Assembly (NCBI GenBank): GCA_030704615.1
Contig: CM060734.1
Span: forward strand, 37,154,042 to 37,218,041
Direction: 5' to 3'
DNA: 64,000 nt
From: Takakia lepidozioides
Lineage: Eukaryota; Streptophyta; Takakiopsida; Takakiales; Takakiaceae
Shown: positions 1 to 10,736 of the stretch, in pieces
Layout of the letters: each line of letters opens with the position of its first letter
Position numbering within the stretch: position 1 is the first letter of the stretch
Notes under the pieces: generated by a model
What the model saw: only the letters and a program-made list of their open reading frames with translations
Database searches by the model: none
Told to the model about the DNA's origin: nothing
Program-made: the position numbers and the translations under genes

Positions 1-27
1 CTGTTGGGAAATTTCTGGCATACATGT

Positions 28-281
28 AAATCAGCTCAGATCTAAGAGGTCTACAAAGTGCTGTCACAAGGAACCATACATGTACAAATTCAATAACAGA
101 TCTTGGAGACTTTTGCTGGAGAATCATATGAGTCAGCAGGTCTAAGACTAGACGATCCACAATTGGGTATAGCCTTCAGTATTACATGTACACGAGGGGG
201 CAATAGATAATTTACTCATATGTCAATTGAGCCTGGAAACCTTAAATCAGCTCTTAGAAGAGATCTACAAAGTGCTGTCAC
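28..281. repeat. Diverged direct repeat pair
   Basis: A segment at 28-67 (AAATCAGCTC through GTGCTGTCAC) recurs at 244-281 with a few substitutions and a small gap. The two copies are about 216 bp apart. They suggest an old local duplication. No coding potential or transposon ends are recognised around them. Confidence 0.5.
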
Positions 282-325
282 TGTCTCCACAATTTGATGA
301 TTGGCAAGTAAATGAACTCAATAGG

Positions 326-784
326 TCACTTGGGGCTGGGGGTATAGAGTTCTCCCATGATCATTGGCGATCGAGGCCGGCGTGGCACATCAAGGAAAAG
401 GTCAAAAGGCCGCTCCCGTGGAGCTTCTTCAGCCACCTGCACCGGTATCTTCTCGCCCACAATTCCACGACCATCTGAGAGGGCAACAGAAGACTTCCTT
501 GCAGATACGCCCACATTGCGAGAACAACCCGAAGTAGGGACATCAAGGGAGGTCTCCATGGAGATCGAAACCGGTTTTCGAACTAGCTCCGGTGGTTGCT
601 CCACTGCTGGGTTCTTGTGTGGCCGCCGCTGGGCTTGTGGCTTGCCAACTGGCAACGGTGTATCTGGGGCCCGTCGCTTTCGCACTGGCAATGGTGTATC
701 TTTCTTACGACTTGTCTCAGTGACATCAGAAGTTTCCATTGTCTTGTGACCTGACATCTCATGACCACCATCAGAAGCTGCCAT
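326..784 (-). CDS. Hypothetical basic, proline-rich 152-residue reading frame
   Basis: An open frame of 152 residues starts with the ATG at 784; a longer version would need a TTG start. It begins MAASDGGHEMSGHK and is rich in K, R, P and S, with a small internal repeat around DTPLPV(R/G)K. No family is recognised, and there is no signal peptide or membrane segment. On the minus strand a TATA-like CATAAATAG lies near 1010, about 230 bp upstream, so it could be a small gene or the start of a degenerate retroelement gag following an LTR. The frame ends in a normal stop. Function unknown. It could also be a chance ORF. Confidence 0.3.
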   Translation of the reverse strand: MAASDGGHEMSGHKTMETSDVTETSRKKDTPLPVRKRRAPDTPLPVGKPQAQRRPHKNPAVEQPPELVRKPVSISMETSLDVPTSGCSRNVGVSARKSSVALSDGRGIVGEKIPVQVAEEAPRERPFDLFLDVPRRPRSPMIMGELYTPSPK

Positions 785-3475
785 GATCTTCGTAAAACCT
801 GCCAATTGATCATCAGAAAGTGTAATGTGAGGCTAATGTACAACGCTCAGTAACATGCAAGAGCAAGAGATAGAACGGGGCTGCAAGAGAGCATAAGAAG
901 ACACAAACCAGCAGCCAGCTCGAAGACGACACCCTCTGTAGAATGACTGTCGCAATGACATAGTCTCGCCGCCAAAGAGTGTCTCCACACTCGACATGAA
1001 CCTATCTATTTATGAATGAAGGGAAACCCTACTAGTTACCTACGTTGTTATGGGTAACTCACTAATATCGTCACAAGTAACTAATTACAGCTAGTAATTT
1101 CTGTTAAGAAGGAACCTGGACCCTTCCAGAAGAGTACAGTTTTAGTCCTGGCACTTTAACGAATCTCAAGTATATTCTCACACTCTAGTTTGGTGAAGGG
1201 ATCATTCTCTTCTTCTCGAATCGATTGGGAGGATCATTAAAGAATATTATTGACTCAACTCAACTCGAGTTCCTAAATGCTTCCATTTGGATTTGGGAGT
1301 TGGTTTGTAGCACAATCGGCTTTCCCCGACGAGCATCTTGATGAATTCCGCGTTGCTCATAGGGTCCACTGCATTACAATGCAAGAGCCTCATTGTTAGA
1401 ACTACATCAAATCATGAAAAAAGAGACAATATACAGTACCAGACCTCACACCATCATCTCGTGTGCTTACGAGTTTGGAATCATCATTATAATCCTCCCT
1501 TTTGAAGATTGTGCGCGCCTTTGGGCCTTTGATTTTGAGAACGGCTCTGTCTTGTGCTCTGCAAATTATAAGTTGGCCAAGTATTAGTCACTTACTCAAA
1601 CACAGTTCATGTGCATAATTAAAAGGAACGCCTTATGAAAACCGATCAAACCAAGGAACCAACCTTGCTGCTTGCTCCTCAGTGTCCCAAGCTCCTGCAC
1701 ATGACGCAGTACTCACCAAAAGTGCTTTAGACAGGATGTGGTGTGCAAACTAATTGTAATGGAAATATCTAAGCAACAAACTTGTTGTGTAGGACAACCA
1801 GCTAGCAGTGATATAATATTGCTAAAGAACTTAAAGGGAAGCATTCACCAGTGTAGATCCGGCGCTCTTTCTTGGGCCTGCTCCCATCTCATCACATTAC
1901 CCAGGGGGGAAGTAGTGGGTTAAAACTTAAGGAATACACATACATTAATGCGTGCATGTACCAAAATTTTACAAATAAGCTTCATAATATGGGATCTCAT
2001 AAATTCATCTCAAGCGGCCAGTAGAAGAAAATCATTATAGATCTGTCTACAGGACATGAGCTAGCTATCATCACTTCGGCATTCCACATTTTTACTTGTA
2101 CATAATTAGTTGGAACTGCTAAACCACAACACCCCACTCACTTCATCCAGGCACCCTTGCGGGTTGGTTTGTAATAGCAGATATTTTTGTGGATGGATTT
2201 CTTTGACACTTCTGGCATCTGGGGGCAACTTGGTGCCATTCTGCTCCTCTGTGAAGTGGTCATAAGAAGCAAGCCAGTACTTACTCGGTGCGGATACCCT
2301 AATCTCAGTCAAATGCAATATTTTATTGCAAACCTAGGTCTTGCCAATTACTTTCAAGCATAGGGAAGAATTCAAAAATTGAGGATTAGGTTCACGTTTA
2401 GAGAGGCCTTCTGCTAGGAGCTGTAGCAACACTACTCAAGAACCTTTAGTCACTTATCTAGCTGCAAGTAGCACTAAGTGCATCTGATCAAGTAGCTCAG
2501 CCAGCCTGCATTACAACTGGAGCTACTACTCACTCACAGGCTTATAAGGTGAACTGACAGAAGTCCACCGGTACGCTCTAGCTAGGTTCTCCTGGAGTTC
2601 GAACCAGCCCACTAAGTCTAGCTAGGATCTCTGGAAATAATCAATACCACATGGAGAAAAACATGACCGTCAGTAAGAAATTAGTAGGTAGTTGCACTAG
2701 GAGATCAAGCAGATTGTGCCCAAAGACGAATTTAGTTCGAATGAGGAAAAGAAAAGGTATGCCGTCTTACATGGGAAAGAAAAAGAGATAAGAGAAGAGA
2801 AGAGAAGAGAAGAAGCAGAGTAGCTGGGGTCGGCCTGCAAGCAATATCCAGTCATGTCCCGGCCTCGTCCCGTAACTACATTCAGTCCTGAGTGTTTAGA
2901 ACTGTAATCTGTAGCTCAAGAAGAAAGCTGACATTGGGTTTACAACGTCCACTGGAAGTCCGAATTCTACCAAGGTTATGGGCATAGGAAAGCAGAGCAG
3001 AAAAACAGCTTATTTACGGACAAAGTAGAAACAGAAGAGAAAAGTGGGGACGGGGTCTGCGGCTCCCAATTCCAACCAATTTGCACACTGCAGCCATAAT
3101 GAAACTACTGTTGAGTATGTATGCATACGATTGCAGTTCGCCAGTGAGCATTAGTTACTTACTGACTACTAAGCTGGTTTAGTTAGTGCCACGTGGGATT
3201 AGTTAATTAGATTCTTCCACTAGATATCTTCATGGACACGGTGTTTAGGTAGTGCTCTTGAATTTTGCCGCTCATTCCTTATGGCTGTAGTTGCAGTGTA
3301 CAGTAGCAGCAATGTGCTCATTGTTGCAGTATAATGGAATCACGAAGCATACATAGGTTAATGACGAAGAAGGCTATCATACGATGCCAAGAGGTTGGTG
3401 AATGCAAATCTATCTATAGGAGTTGACGTAGTAGAGTCAACAGCAATTAACAGCAATTATTTACAATAGGTTATG
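785..3475. other. Intergenic, no recognisable gene
   Basis: About 2.7 kb without a convincing coding frame on either strand. It holds a TATA-like site (minus strand, near 1010) and an (AGAGA)n purine run at 2783-2815. The last few hundred bases could be a degenerate leader or LTR of the Copia element that follows, but no matching repeat was found on its other side. Confidence 0.5.
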
Positions 3476-3532
3476 GGCCCACACAGCGTGGTGTTGCGCA
3501 GAGAGATTATCAAGGAAGTTTAGAGAGCTACT

Positions 3533-5310
3533 GTGAGCAAGAACGATGGAGAGAGACCTAGGAAACATCGAGCGGTTTTCGGGAGAGAACTTCCATCAGT
3601 GTTGAGAGGAAGAGATCTGATGACAGTTGTTGATGGAACTGAGACAAGAGATAACACCATCTTGAGAGAAGTTGAGTGGATAAAGAAGGACAACATAGCA
3701 GTGAGCTTGTTGTGCCAAGCAATAGATAGGAAGTTGTTGAATCCTTTGCTAAGTTGCGAGACATCTGCTAGTATGTGGAGGAAGCTTATTACAATATACG
3801 AACAGAGGACTACAGAGAATGTTCATCAGTTACAGAAGAAATTTTATGAGTGCAGAATGACAGACGGAAAGGATGTAGCTACTTACATTGGAGAGATAGA
3901 GCTAATTATTAGTCAGTTACGTGATCTTGGAGATAATGCTTTTAACGATGGATCTATAATGACTAAGATGACTGCATGGGACAGTGTTCCCGAGGAGAGC
4001 AAGACGTTGGAGCAATTGACCTTGAGATTGCTCAAAGAGGAAGCAAAGATCAAGAAGCGTCAAAATCAGGAAGAGGCTGCAAATACTAAAGCATTTTTTG
4101 TGAACAAAGGCAAGAATCAGTATCCAAGTCGAGGCACACACAATGGGAGTTCCGTATACCATGGTGGAGGTGCGAACAGTGGGAGTTCTTCAACCAGACA
4201 ACCATTAACATACGAGCAACGGCAAGAGCGGCTACGAGAACTAAAGAAACGAGCTCTCTGCCACAATTGTGGTGGGCATTGGGAGAGGGAATGTCCTGAA
4301 AAGGTGCCAAACAATCCACCTAATGCTCCGGATCAAGGAAGAAAGGTTTTCATTGCAGACGTACAAGATCATGAGTCGGCTTTCGTCACCCGGGCATTCA
4401 TGGCAAGTTTCACAGAGATTGATTCAAGCGGAAACGTGGTGGTCGACGATGTGGCCGACGATGATACAGTGTGGTATGCAGATAGCGGAGCATCTCAACA
4501 CATAACCGATAAGAGACATTGGTTTAAGAATTTCAAGGCCATTCCTGTTGGCAAAATGCCAGTACAAGCCATAGGAAACCACACAGTGTGGGTGACTGGA
4601 TGCGGAGAAATTGACATATTACCTCTTGTCAATGGACAGTGGGAGATTGCTGTACTGCAGGATGTTCTCTATGTACCGGGCCTTAAGAGAAATTTGTTCT
4701 CTATAGCGAGAATCGCTGCAAAGGATGTTATTACGACATACAGCAAACACGGCTGTAAAATGTGGAGTGGGAAGACAGTCGTTATGGAGGGAATTCTCAA
4801 GGACATGATGTTCGAGTTAAAGATTCAAGTGATGATACCCATGGTACAAGCAAATTTTGCTGCCTCTCTTGGGACAAGTTCAACCATCGATGGACGTCAA
4901 AGTCTATATCTATGGCATTGCAGGCTGGGACATATTAACCCAGCTATGATTCAAAAGATGGAGACCATAGGCATGGTTGAAGGATTGAAGATCATCGGCG
5001 ATACAACACCTGCTGAAGTATGCAAGGGTTGTGTCTATGGCAAGAATCACAGAAAAAGTTTTCCTAAGAATGCTGACAAGGAGAAAGATACCATGCCTGG
5101 CCAACTCATACACACAGATGTGTGTGGTCCGATGAATGTAACTTCAGTTGGAGGAGCTAGGTACTATGTTTTGTTCAAAGATGATAGCACATGCTATCGT
5201 TTTGTTTACTGCATAAAGCGGAAGTCAGAGGTCTTAAGCTGCTTCAAGGACATGGTCCAGAAAGTGCACAGAGACACTCCACATCGCATTCGCACTCTCA
5301 GGAGCGACCG
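3533..5310 (+). pseudogene. Copia gag, protease and integrase N-terminal part
   Basis: The open frame has no ATG start: an in-frame TAG lies at 3521 and the first usable codon is GTG. The gag core reads RDLMTVVDGTE onward. Just upstream, residues ENFHQW, typical of the family, occur in another frame, so the gag N-terminus is frameshifted. MTKM runs directly into TAWDSV, suggesting an in-frame loss of about a dozen residues compared with related gags. The knuckle CHNCGGHWEREC has only two residues between the second Cys and the His, not the usual four. The protease motif is DSGAS. The HHCC module (WHCRLGH ... CKGCVYGK) and the first catalytic Asp of integrase (HTDVCGP) are present. The frame is lost at about 5310, next to the second Asp (RSDRGG). 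Confidence 0.85.
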
Positions 5311-5891
5311 AGGTGGGAATACATCAGCAACGATTTCCAAGACTTTCTAAGACAAGAAAACATTCGACATGAAATGACCGTTGCCTACACACCTGAACAA
5401 AATGGAGCGGCGGAGAGAGAGAATCGTACCATTGTCGAAAGTATTCGCAGTATGCTCCAGTTCCTTTGAAATTTTGGGGTGAAGCCACTCACACGGTTGT
5501 TTACTTACTTAACAGGACTGGATCTCGAATGCTTGAAGGCAAAACGCCTTTTGAAGCTTGGACAGAGATAAAACCGTCAGTGGAACACATGAAGGTGTTC
5601 GGTTGTGATGCATACATTCACATTCCAAAAGCCCTTCGTAAGAAGCTTGATGCTAAGAGCGAGAGAGGACTCTTTCTTGGATATTCTGATGAGAGCAAGG
5701 CTTATCGTGTCTGGGATACTGCAAGAAATCGAGTTGTTATTGTTCGAGATGTTATTTTTGACGAATCTTCTCCTCACGCGCCACAAGGTCAAGAGAATGT
5801 GAATTCTGCTGATAACCGCGTAACACTCATTGGAGTGTATCATCCAACTGTAGAAGCAGTTGTGCCTAGTCATACTGATGATCTTGCATGA
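5311..5891 (+). pseudogene. Copia integrase C-terminal part, two frameshifts
   Basis: After a one-base shift near 5310 the integrase continues in another frame, with the catalytic Glu region and the conserved YTPEQNGAAERENRT. A second small shift with deletion near 5450-5466 moves the reading to a third frame, which holds FWGEA, the LNRTGSR box, GCDAY and LFLGYSDESKAYR of the integrase C-terminal region. The frame stops at TGA 5889-5891. The same frame continues beyond the stop into the RT linker, so this TGA is a nonsense mutation and not the natural end. Confidence 0.85.
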
Positions 5892-6738
5892 CCACAATCA
5901 CCAGAGTTGATTGTAGATTTACACAATATTGCCCCTGAAGAGGATGTTGAGATTCCTCAACAAGTTACAGTGACTCCTGAGGACATAGCCATTGAGCCTG
6001 AGATCTTACCTGGACGCCCGCAACCACTTGAGGACATAGCCATTGAGCCTGACATCTTACCTCGATGCAGGCAACCACCTGAACGATATGGTGAATGGAT
6101 TTACCCTGCACATGCATGCTCTGCCGAGGCAATTGAGCTACCAGAAGATCCAAAGACATCTCATCAGGCTATGCACTCTGAACATGCTGACAAATGGATG
6201 GCTTCTATGACTGGCGAGTTTGATTCACTTATAAGGAATGAAACGTGGACACTCGTCGATTTGCCTCCAGGGCGACGCACTGTGAGCTGCAAATGGGTAT
6301 ACAAGCTGAAGCTAAAATCCGATGGATCAATCGATCGATTTAAGGCCAGAGTTGTTGCTCGTGGTTTTACTCAGCAGCAGGGCATCGATTATGGTGAGAC
6401 ATATGCACCAGTTGCTCGATTTGACTCTATCCGCACTGTTTTGGCAATTGCAGCCATGGAGGACATGAACATGGTTCAATTTGATGTTAAAACAGCATTT
6501 TTATATGGGGAGATTGATGAAGAGATTTATATGGATCAGGCTCCAGGGTTTGCAGACTCTACAACTCCACATAAAGTTTGTCGGCAGCCGCCCCGACATA
6601 TCTTATGCAGTTTCAAATGCTGCTAAGTTCTGTGCTACTCACACTCGTGCCCATTCTGTAGCTGTCAAGAGAATTCTGAAATATCTGGGAGCTCTCAGCG
6701 ATACTACGAACATAAGATCCCATGACATCACACGCTAA
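5892..6738 (+). pseudogene. Copia reverse transcriptase, internally deleted
   Basis: The linker and RT N-terminal region are clear: ETWTLVDLPPG, CKWVYKLKLKSDGSIDRFKA, YGETYAPVARFDSIR, and the first catalytic Asp in QFDVKTAFLYGEI. At about 6580 the sequence jumps from the KVC box to RPDISYAV in a different frame. This drops roughly 150 codons, including the YVDD active-site loop. It then decays after VKRILKYL, and no RNase H follows. The deletion and frame change prove it is inactive. Confidence 0.85.
5979..6080 (+). repeat. 51-bp in-frame tandem duplication in the Copia linker
   Basis: Two adjacent 51-bp units, 5979-6029 and 6030-6080, encode EDIAIEPEILPGRPQPL and EDIAIEPDILPRCRQPP. They lie in the low-constraint linker between integrase and RT. 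The unit length keeps the frame. Confidence 0.9.
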
Positions 6739-7563
6739 ATTTCCAATTGATCTGGGAAGAGATGAAGAGAAACCTAGCTAGAAAATTAGTTAAAATATCT
6801 GCATGTGCTCGCACTGCCACAAAGCTGAAAGCAAGATACAATTGCAAAATAGTCCTACATACTACAAAGGGGCTAGTGATGGGTCCAAAGAGTCAAACCT
6901 GGAAATGTCTCCAGTGCAGCATGTTGGAGCTCTGGCAGGGAGCTCTCTCTGCAAGAGCAAGTGCGTCCACAGAATGTGCGTCGAGACAGAGTGTGTGTGC
7001 GCGTGAGGGTGCCGGATTGATTACTGCCCGACATTCCCGGGAACAGCTCCGATTATTTCTCTCTCATCGAACGGTTTCTGCTCAATATACCGATCCAACG
7101 ACTTGCAACCCCATGCAGGATTGTTTTTTAATCAGGATAGTTCTATTCTTTACTATTATTTTTTAATGACTCACATGAGTCACCAGTGTACTTTTCATCC
7201 AACGAACGACCTTCCAACGAACTAACTACGAACTAGCTAACTCCGTCGACCCAACCGTTTCACATTTTAGAAGTTCGAGGAATATTCTGATCGTGTTAGC
7301 ATTTATTTCATTTGTGAAAAATGAATGGAGATTGGATGAATGTAGTATTCATCTAAGGTCCATGGCCTGAGGCGGGCATCGGGCGCCTGATGTTTCAGCG
7401 GGTGCCCGGTGTTGTGGAGCTCCGCTGGAGAGAATGTGCAGACGGGTGCGTAGGGAAGAGCTTTAGGAATGCGTGGTCCTGTGCATCGCTGCAGACGAGA
7501 TTAGGGTACCATAGCTCGCGATATGGCAGCCATTATGCGGGAGCACTTCGTTTCTCAACTTGT
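6739..7563. other. Intergenic, no recognisable gene
   Basis: No domain-bearing frame was seen. The stretch may include the degenerate 3' end of the Copia element, but no polypurine tract or LTR could be identified. Confidence 0.4.
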
Positions 7564-8395
7564 AGTGCGAGACATAGTTGCGCTTGAAGTGGTATGCTCA
7601 TGGTGTCTATATTGCGAGAGATGATCCTGCTCTTTTCTTGATTTGCTATGCGCGCGGTCTTTTACGTTTCATGGCATCCAGGTACGTACCTGCACTTCCA
7701 ATGCTTCTGAACACTGTCTTCTCCAATCTCGTGAGGGAGCTGAAATTCTGGGGAAAAATTCACTGAAATAAGTAGTGCCCAATTCATGTGCATGACTTGC
7801 AATGCACAATCGGGGTTGTGACTCAGAAATCTTGCCAAGGGCATGGTTTCCACGTCGGAACTTATATATCGATGCTCAGGTAACACTAATTCAGGGACTG
7901 GCACTTTGTGAACAAGAAGATGCAACAAAGTGCTCATGTGCATTTCATCAGTCCTTCGACGAATCAATAGCATCAATAGCACAGAAGATTCCGATGCAAC
8001 TTACAGTGCGAGACATAGGTGCGCTTGAAATGGTGTGCTTATGGTGTCTATGCGAGAGATGATCATGCTCTTTTCGTGATTTGCTATGTCGATTTTACGT
8101 TCCATGGCATCCAGGTAGGTACCAATGCTTCTGAACATTGTCTTCTCCAATCATGAGGGAGCTGAAGTTTTGGAGAAAACATGTACAATCGGGGCGGGTT
8201 GTGGAGAAATCTTAACGTGCATTGGCCTTTAAATGATCAATTATTAGTGTACTGATTCAATTGAAGTGCCTGCATCTCCAAGGATAGTGTTTCCCCCTCT
8301 GCAGATACAATCATACATGTCGATGCCCAGGCAACATTCAGAGACTACAAGAAGATGCAGCAAAGTTCTCACATTCCATCAGTCCTTTGATGATA
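7564..8395 (+). repeat. Direct duplication with about 441-bp offset
   Basis: The block from AGTGCGAGACATA at 7564 recurs at 8005. The similarity continues with gaps through GAGATGATC, CATGGCATCCAGGTA, CAATGCTTCTGAACA, GTCTTCTCCAATC and GAGGGAGCTGAA, up to the CATCAGTCCTT segments at about 7950 and 8380. The copies have diverged by substitutions and indels. No reading frame is shared, so this is a non-coding segmental duplication. Confidence 0.85.
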
Positions 8396-8714
8396 GTATC
8401 CTCAGGTACATGTTGATTGTCTAACAAATTGCAGGAAACCTTTCTTGTGCACAGCAGTCGCTTAAAAGCCCATACAGATATCTATCCTACCTCCCAACTT
8501 AACATGGTGTGTCTCATACTCTTCTAGAAATCAAATACATTTTCCTCACACTGTTCAACTACATTGTTTCTTTTAACTCAATGCACCATGCCCGTCCCAA
8601 ATTGTTGAGGCCAGTGGTCTTCTATGAATGAATACATCATTGCTAGCTAATTGACCTTCCCAACTTAAGGCAAGCAGCCTATTGAGGTGAAGAGACACCA
8701 TAATTTCCGCTCAC
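8396..8714. other. Intergenic, nothing recognised
   Basis: This is the short spacer between the duplicated block and the relic of the PPR C-terminus. No gene or repeat was seen. Confidence 0.4.
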
Positions 8715-8835
8715 TTCGGCACTAAATGGAATGTCCTTGCCGATCCCGTAACACCTTTCCCCTCCGTCATTCTTTCACCTTCTACATTCCCATCGCACCT
8801 GCCAACTACAACATACAAATTCAAGAACAACAAAT
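8715..8835 (-). pseudogene. Frameshifted remnant of the PPR E motif
   Basis: PLS PPR proteins of this type normally continue after LDPQHAPT with an E1/E2 motif. Here a TGA at 8836-8838 ends the frame. In a shifted frame just beyond it the DNA still reads like the expected continuation (VVGRCDGNVEGERMTEGKGV, about 8735-8800). This suggests the C-terminus was lost by small indels and not by natural termination. No DYW deaminase signature (HxE, CxxC) could be found further on. Confidence 0.5.
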
Positions 8836-10575
8836 TCAAGTTGGAGCATGTTGTGGATCCAACTTGAGAAGGCATTTTGCTGCCCATTCTGCTAACTCTA
8901 CGTTGCCATGAAATCTGCAGGCGCTGAGAAAGGCCCCCAACACCCCAGCATCTGCTTCAATTGGCAATTTTCTAATGAAGTCCTCTGCCTCATCCAATCG
9001 CCCGGCACGGCCAAGAAGGTCTACAATGCAGCCAAAATGCTCCACTGTAGGGGTGAGGCCATGATCTCGACTAATGGAATCAAAGTAGTGAAGGCCTTCA
9101 TCCACAAGGCCCTCATGGCTACATGCACAAAGAACAGATGTAAAGGTGATAGCATTTGGCTTAATGCCTTCTTCCTTCATTTTTAGAAAAAGTTGCAGGG
9201 CCTCCCCAGCACGCCCATTCTGGGCATATCCTGAGATCATCGCACTCCATGAGACCACATTTCTTTTTGACATACTGTTGAATACTTCAAGTGCATCCAT
9301 CATGCTCCCACATTTGGCATACATGTCAACAAGGGCAGTTTCCAAATCAACACATGAGGCAATTCCAGCTTTGCGGATGGCTGCATGCACCTCTTTGCCC
9401 TTTTCCAGGGCTCCCTGGCTGGCACATGCCAGGAGAACACAAATAAATGTAACCCTGTTGGGAGTCACCCCTTCCCGTTGCATTTGCTCATAGATATTCA
9501 AAGCCTCACTACCACACCCATGCTGAGCGTATCCTGCAATCATGGTGTTCCATGAGATTTCATCTCGTTTAGCCATACTGTCAAACACTTTCCGTGAGTC
9601 CTTCATGCTCCCACATTTGGCGTACATACAAGCAAGGGCAGTCTCCAGAATGACATCTGGCACAATTCCAGCTTTGATACTGTCAGCATGGACCGCTTTG
9701 CCCTTCTCCAAGGCTCCTAGGCTGGCACATGCATTGAGAGTCGTGCTGATTGTGACAGCGTTTGGTGTCACCCCTTTCCATTGCATTTCCTCATACATTT
9801 TGAGAGCCTCCAGACCACACCCATGCTGGGCATATCCTCCAATCATGGCGTTCCACGAGACCACATCTTGTTTAGCCATGTTGTCAAACACTTTATGCGC
9901 ATCCCTCATGCTCCCACATTTGGCATACATGTCAACAAGGGTATTCTCCAAATTTATATATGAGACAATTTGAGCTTCCACTATGTGAGCATGTACCTCT
10001 TTGCCCTTGTCCAGGGCTCCTACCCTGGCACACGCTTTGAGAATACAAATAAAAGTGACTGTGTTAGGCATCACCCCTTCCCGTTGCATCTGCTCATAGA
10101 CATTGAAAGCCTCGCTACTGCACCCACACTTGGCATATCCTGTGATCATTATAGTCCATGTAAACACATCTCGTTTAGGCATGTTGTCAAACACTTTGCG
10201 TGCATCCACCAGGCTTCCACACTTGGCATACATGTTGACAAGGGTGTTGAGTAGAAATATGTTGGGGTTGAATCCACTTTTGATGATGTGCATGTGCACC
10301 TGTTTTCCCTCCGCTAGTCTGTTCATCTTGATGCATTCCTGCAAGATGCAGAGGTAAGTGTAGGAGTCTAAACAAACGCCTCCTTGGTTCATAATATGCA
10401 GTGCCTCTCTGAGTCGTCCTGCCTTGCATTGCGTCCTCACATTCTGATAAAAACCAAGAGAGTCCTTCCTGACTCCTCCTGGTCGTGTTTCAAAAACAGT
10501 GCTGGTCGTAGCGGTGTTTTCCCAGCCATCAGATGGAGATCCAACAAACAATTGGGTCTTGTTCAGCCCTGCCAT
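8836..10575 (-). CDS. PLS-class pentatricopeptide repeat protein (579 residues), truncated in the E motif
   Basis: PPR proteins bind organellar RNA base by base and act in editing, splicing or stability. This frame is an uninterrupted PLS array. It has repeated MYAKCGS(L/M) D A blocks, (V/I)SWN(A/T)MIxGYAQHG blocks, and ACAxxGALEKGKEVHA blocks, ending in a P2-L2-S2-like group (ACSHEGLVDEGLHYF, DLLGRAGRLDEAEDF). It stops at LDPQHAPT, inside the E1 motif, with no DYW domain. The ATG at 10575 is used because the longer frame begins at TTG inside a likely intron. A splice acceptor TTTTGCAG lies directly before it, with a donor 160 bp upstream (CAG|GTATTG, exon edge 10737). The upstream exon joins in phase, so the PPR is probably the last exon of the fusion gene described next. 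No organelle targeting peptide is seen at this ATG, consistent with an upstream N-terminus. Confidence 0.85.
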   Translation of the reverse strand: MAGLNKTQLFVGSPSDGWENTATTSTVFETRPGGVRKDSLGFYQNVRTQCKAGRLREALHIMNQGGVCLDSYTYLCILQECIKMNRLAEGKQVHMHIIKSGFNPNIFLLNTLVNMYAKCGSLVDARKVFDNMPKRDVFTWTIMITGYAKCGCSSEAFNVYEQMQREGVMPNTVTFICILKACARVGALDKGKEVHAHIVEAQIVSYINLENTLVDMYAKCGSMRDAHKVFDNMAKQDVVSWNAMIGGYAQHGCGLEALKMYEEMQWKGVTPNAVTISTTLNACASLGALEKGKAVHADSIKAGIVPDVILETALACMYAKCGSMKDSRKVFDSMAKRDEISWNTMIAGYAQHGCGSEALNIYEQMQREGVTPNRVTFICVLLACASQGALEKGKEVHAAIRKAGIASCVDLETALVDMYAKCGSMMDALEVFNSMSKRNVVSWSAMISGYAQNGRAGEALQLFLKMKEEGIKPNAITFTSVLCACSHEGLVDEGLHYFDSISRDHGLTPTVEHFGCIVDLLGRAGRLDEAEDFIRKLPIEADAGVLGAFLSACRFHGNVELAEWAAKCLLKLDPQHAPT

Positions 10576-10736
10576 CCTGCAAAACTTTGGCAAAACTTTA
10601 CACTCAAACTCACATAATCAATCTATCCAAGCTCCTCGATTATTAAAAGAAAGACCTGTTTATGAGAAAAGGTCATATAAACTGTAGTAACCCAATCTGG
10701 TTAAGTTGGAACTCTTACAACATAATTAAACAATAC

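Larger units (their letters stand above)
3476..6738 (+). mobile_element. Dead Ty1/Copia retrotransposon
   Basis: The domain order is gag (UBN2-type), CCHC knuckle, aspartic protease, GAG-pre-integrase HHCC, integrase core, then reverse transcriptase. This is diagnostic of Ty1/Copia, in which integrase precedes RT. The coding run passes through three reading frames and one in-frame stop, and lacks the RT active site and all of RNase H, so it cannot be autonomous. A weak primer-binding-like stretch (GGTTATGGGCCCACAC) sits near 3470-3485. No LTR pair could be matched by eye, so the element is probably a truncated internal fragment. Confidence 0.9.

Noticed and set aside
9146-10357. Several plus-strand frames over the PPR gene
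   Set aside because: They are antisense shadows of the minus-strand PPR repeats, with the same periodicity.
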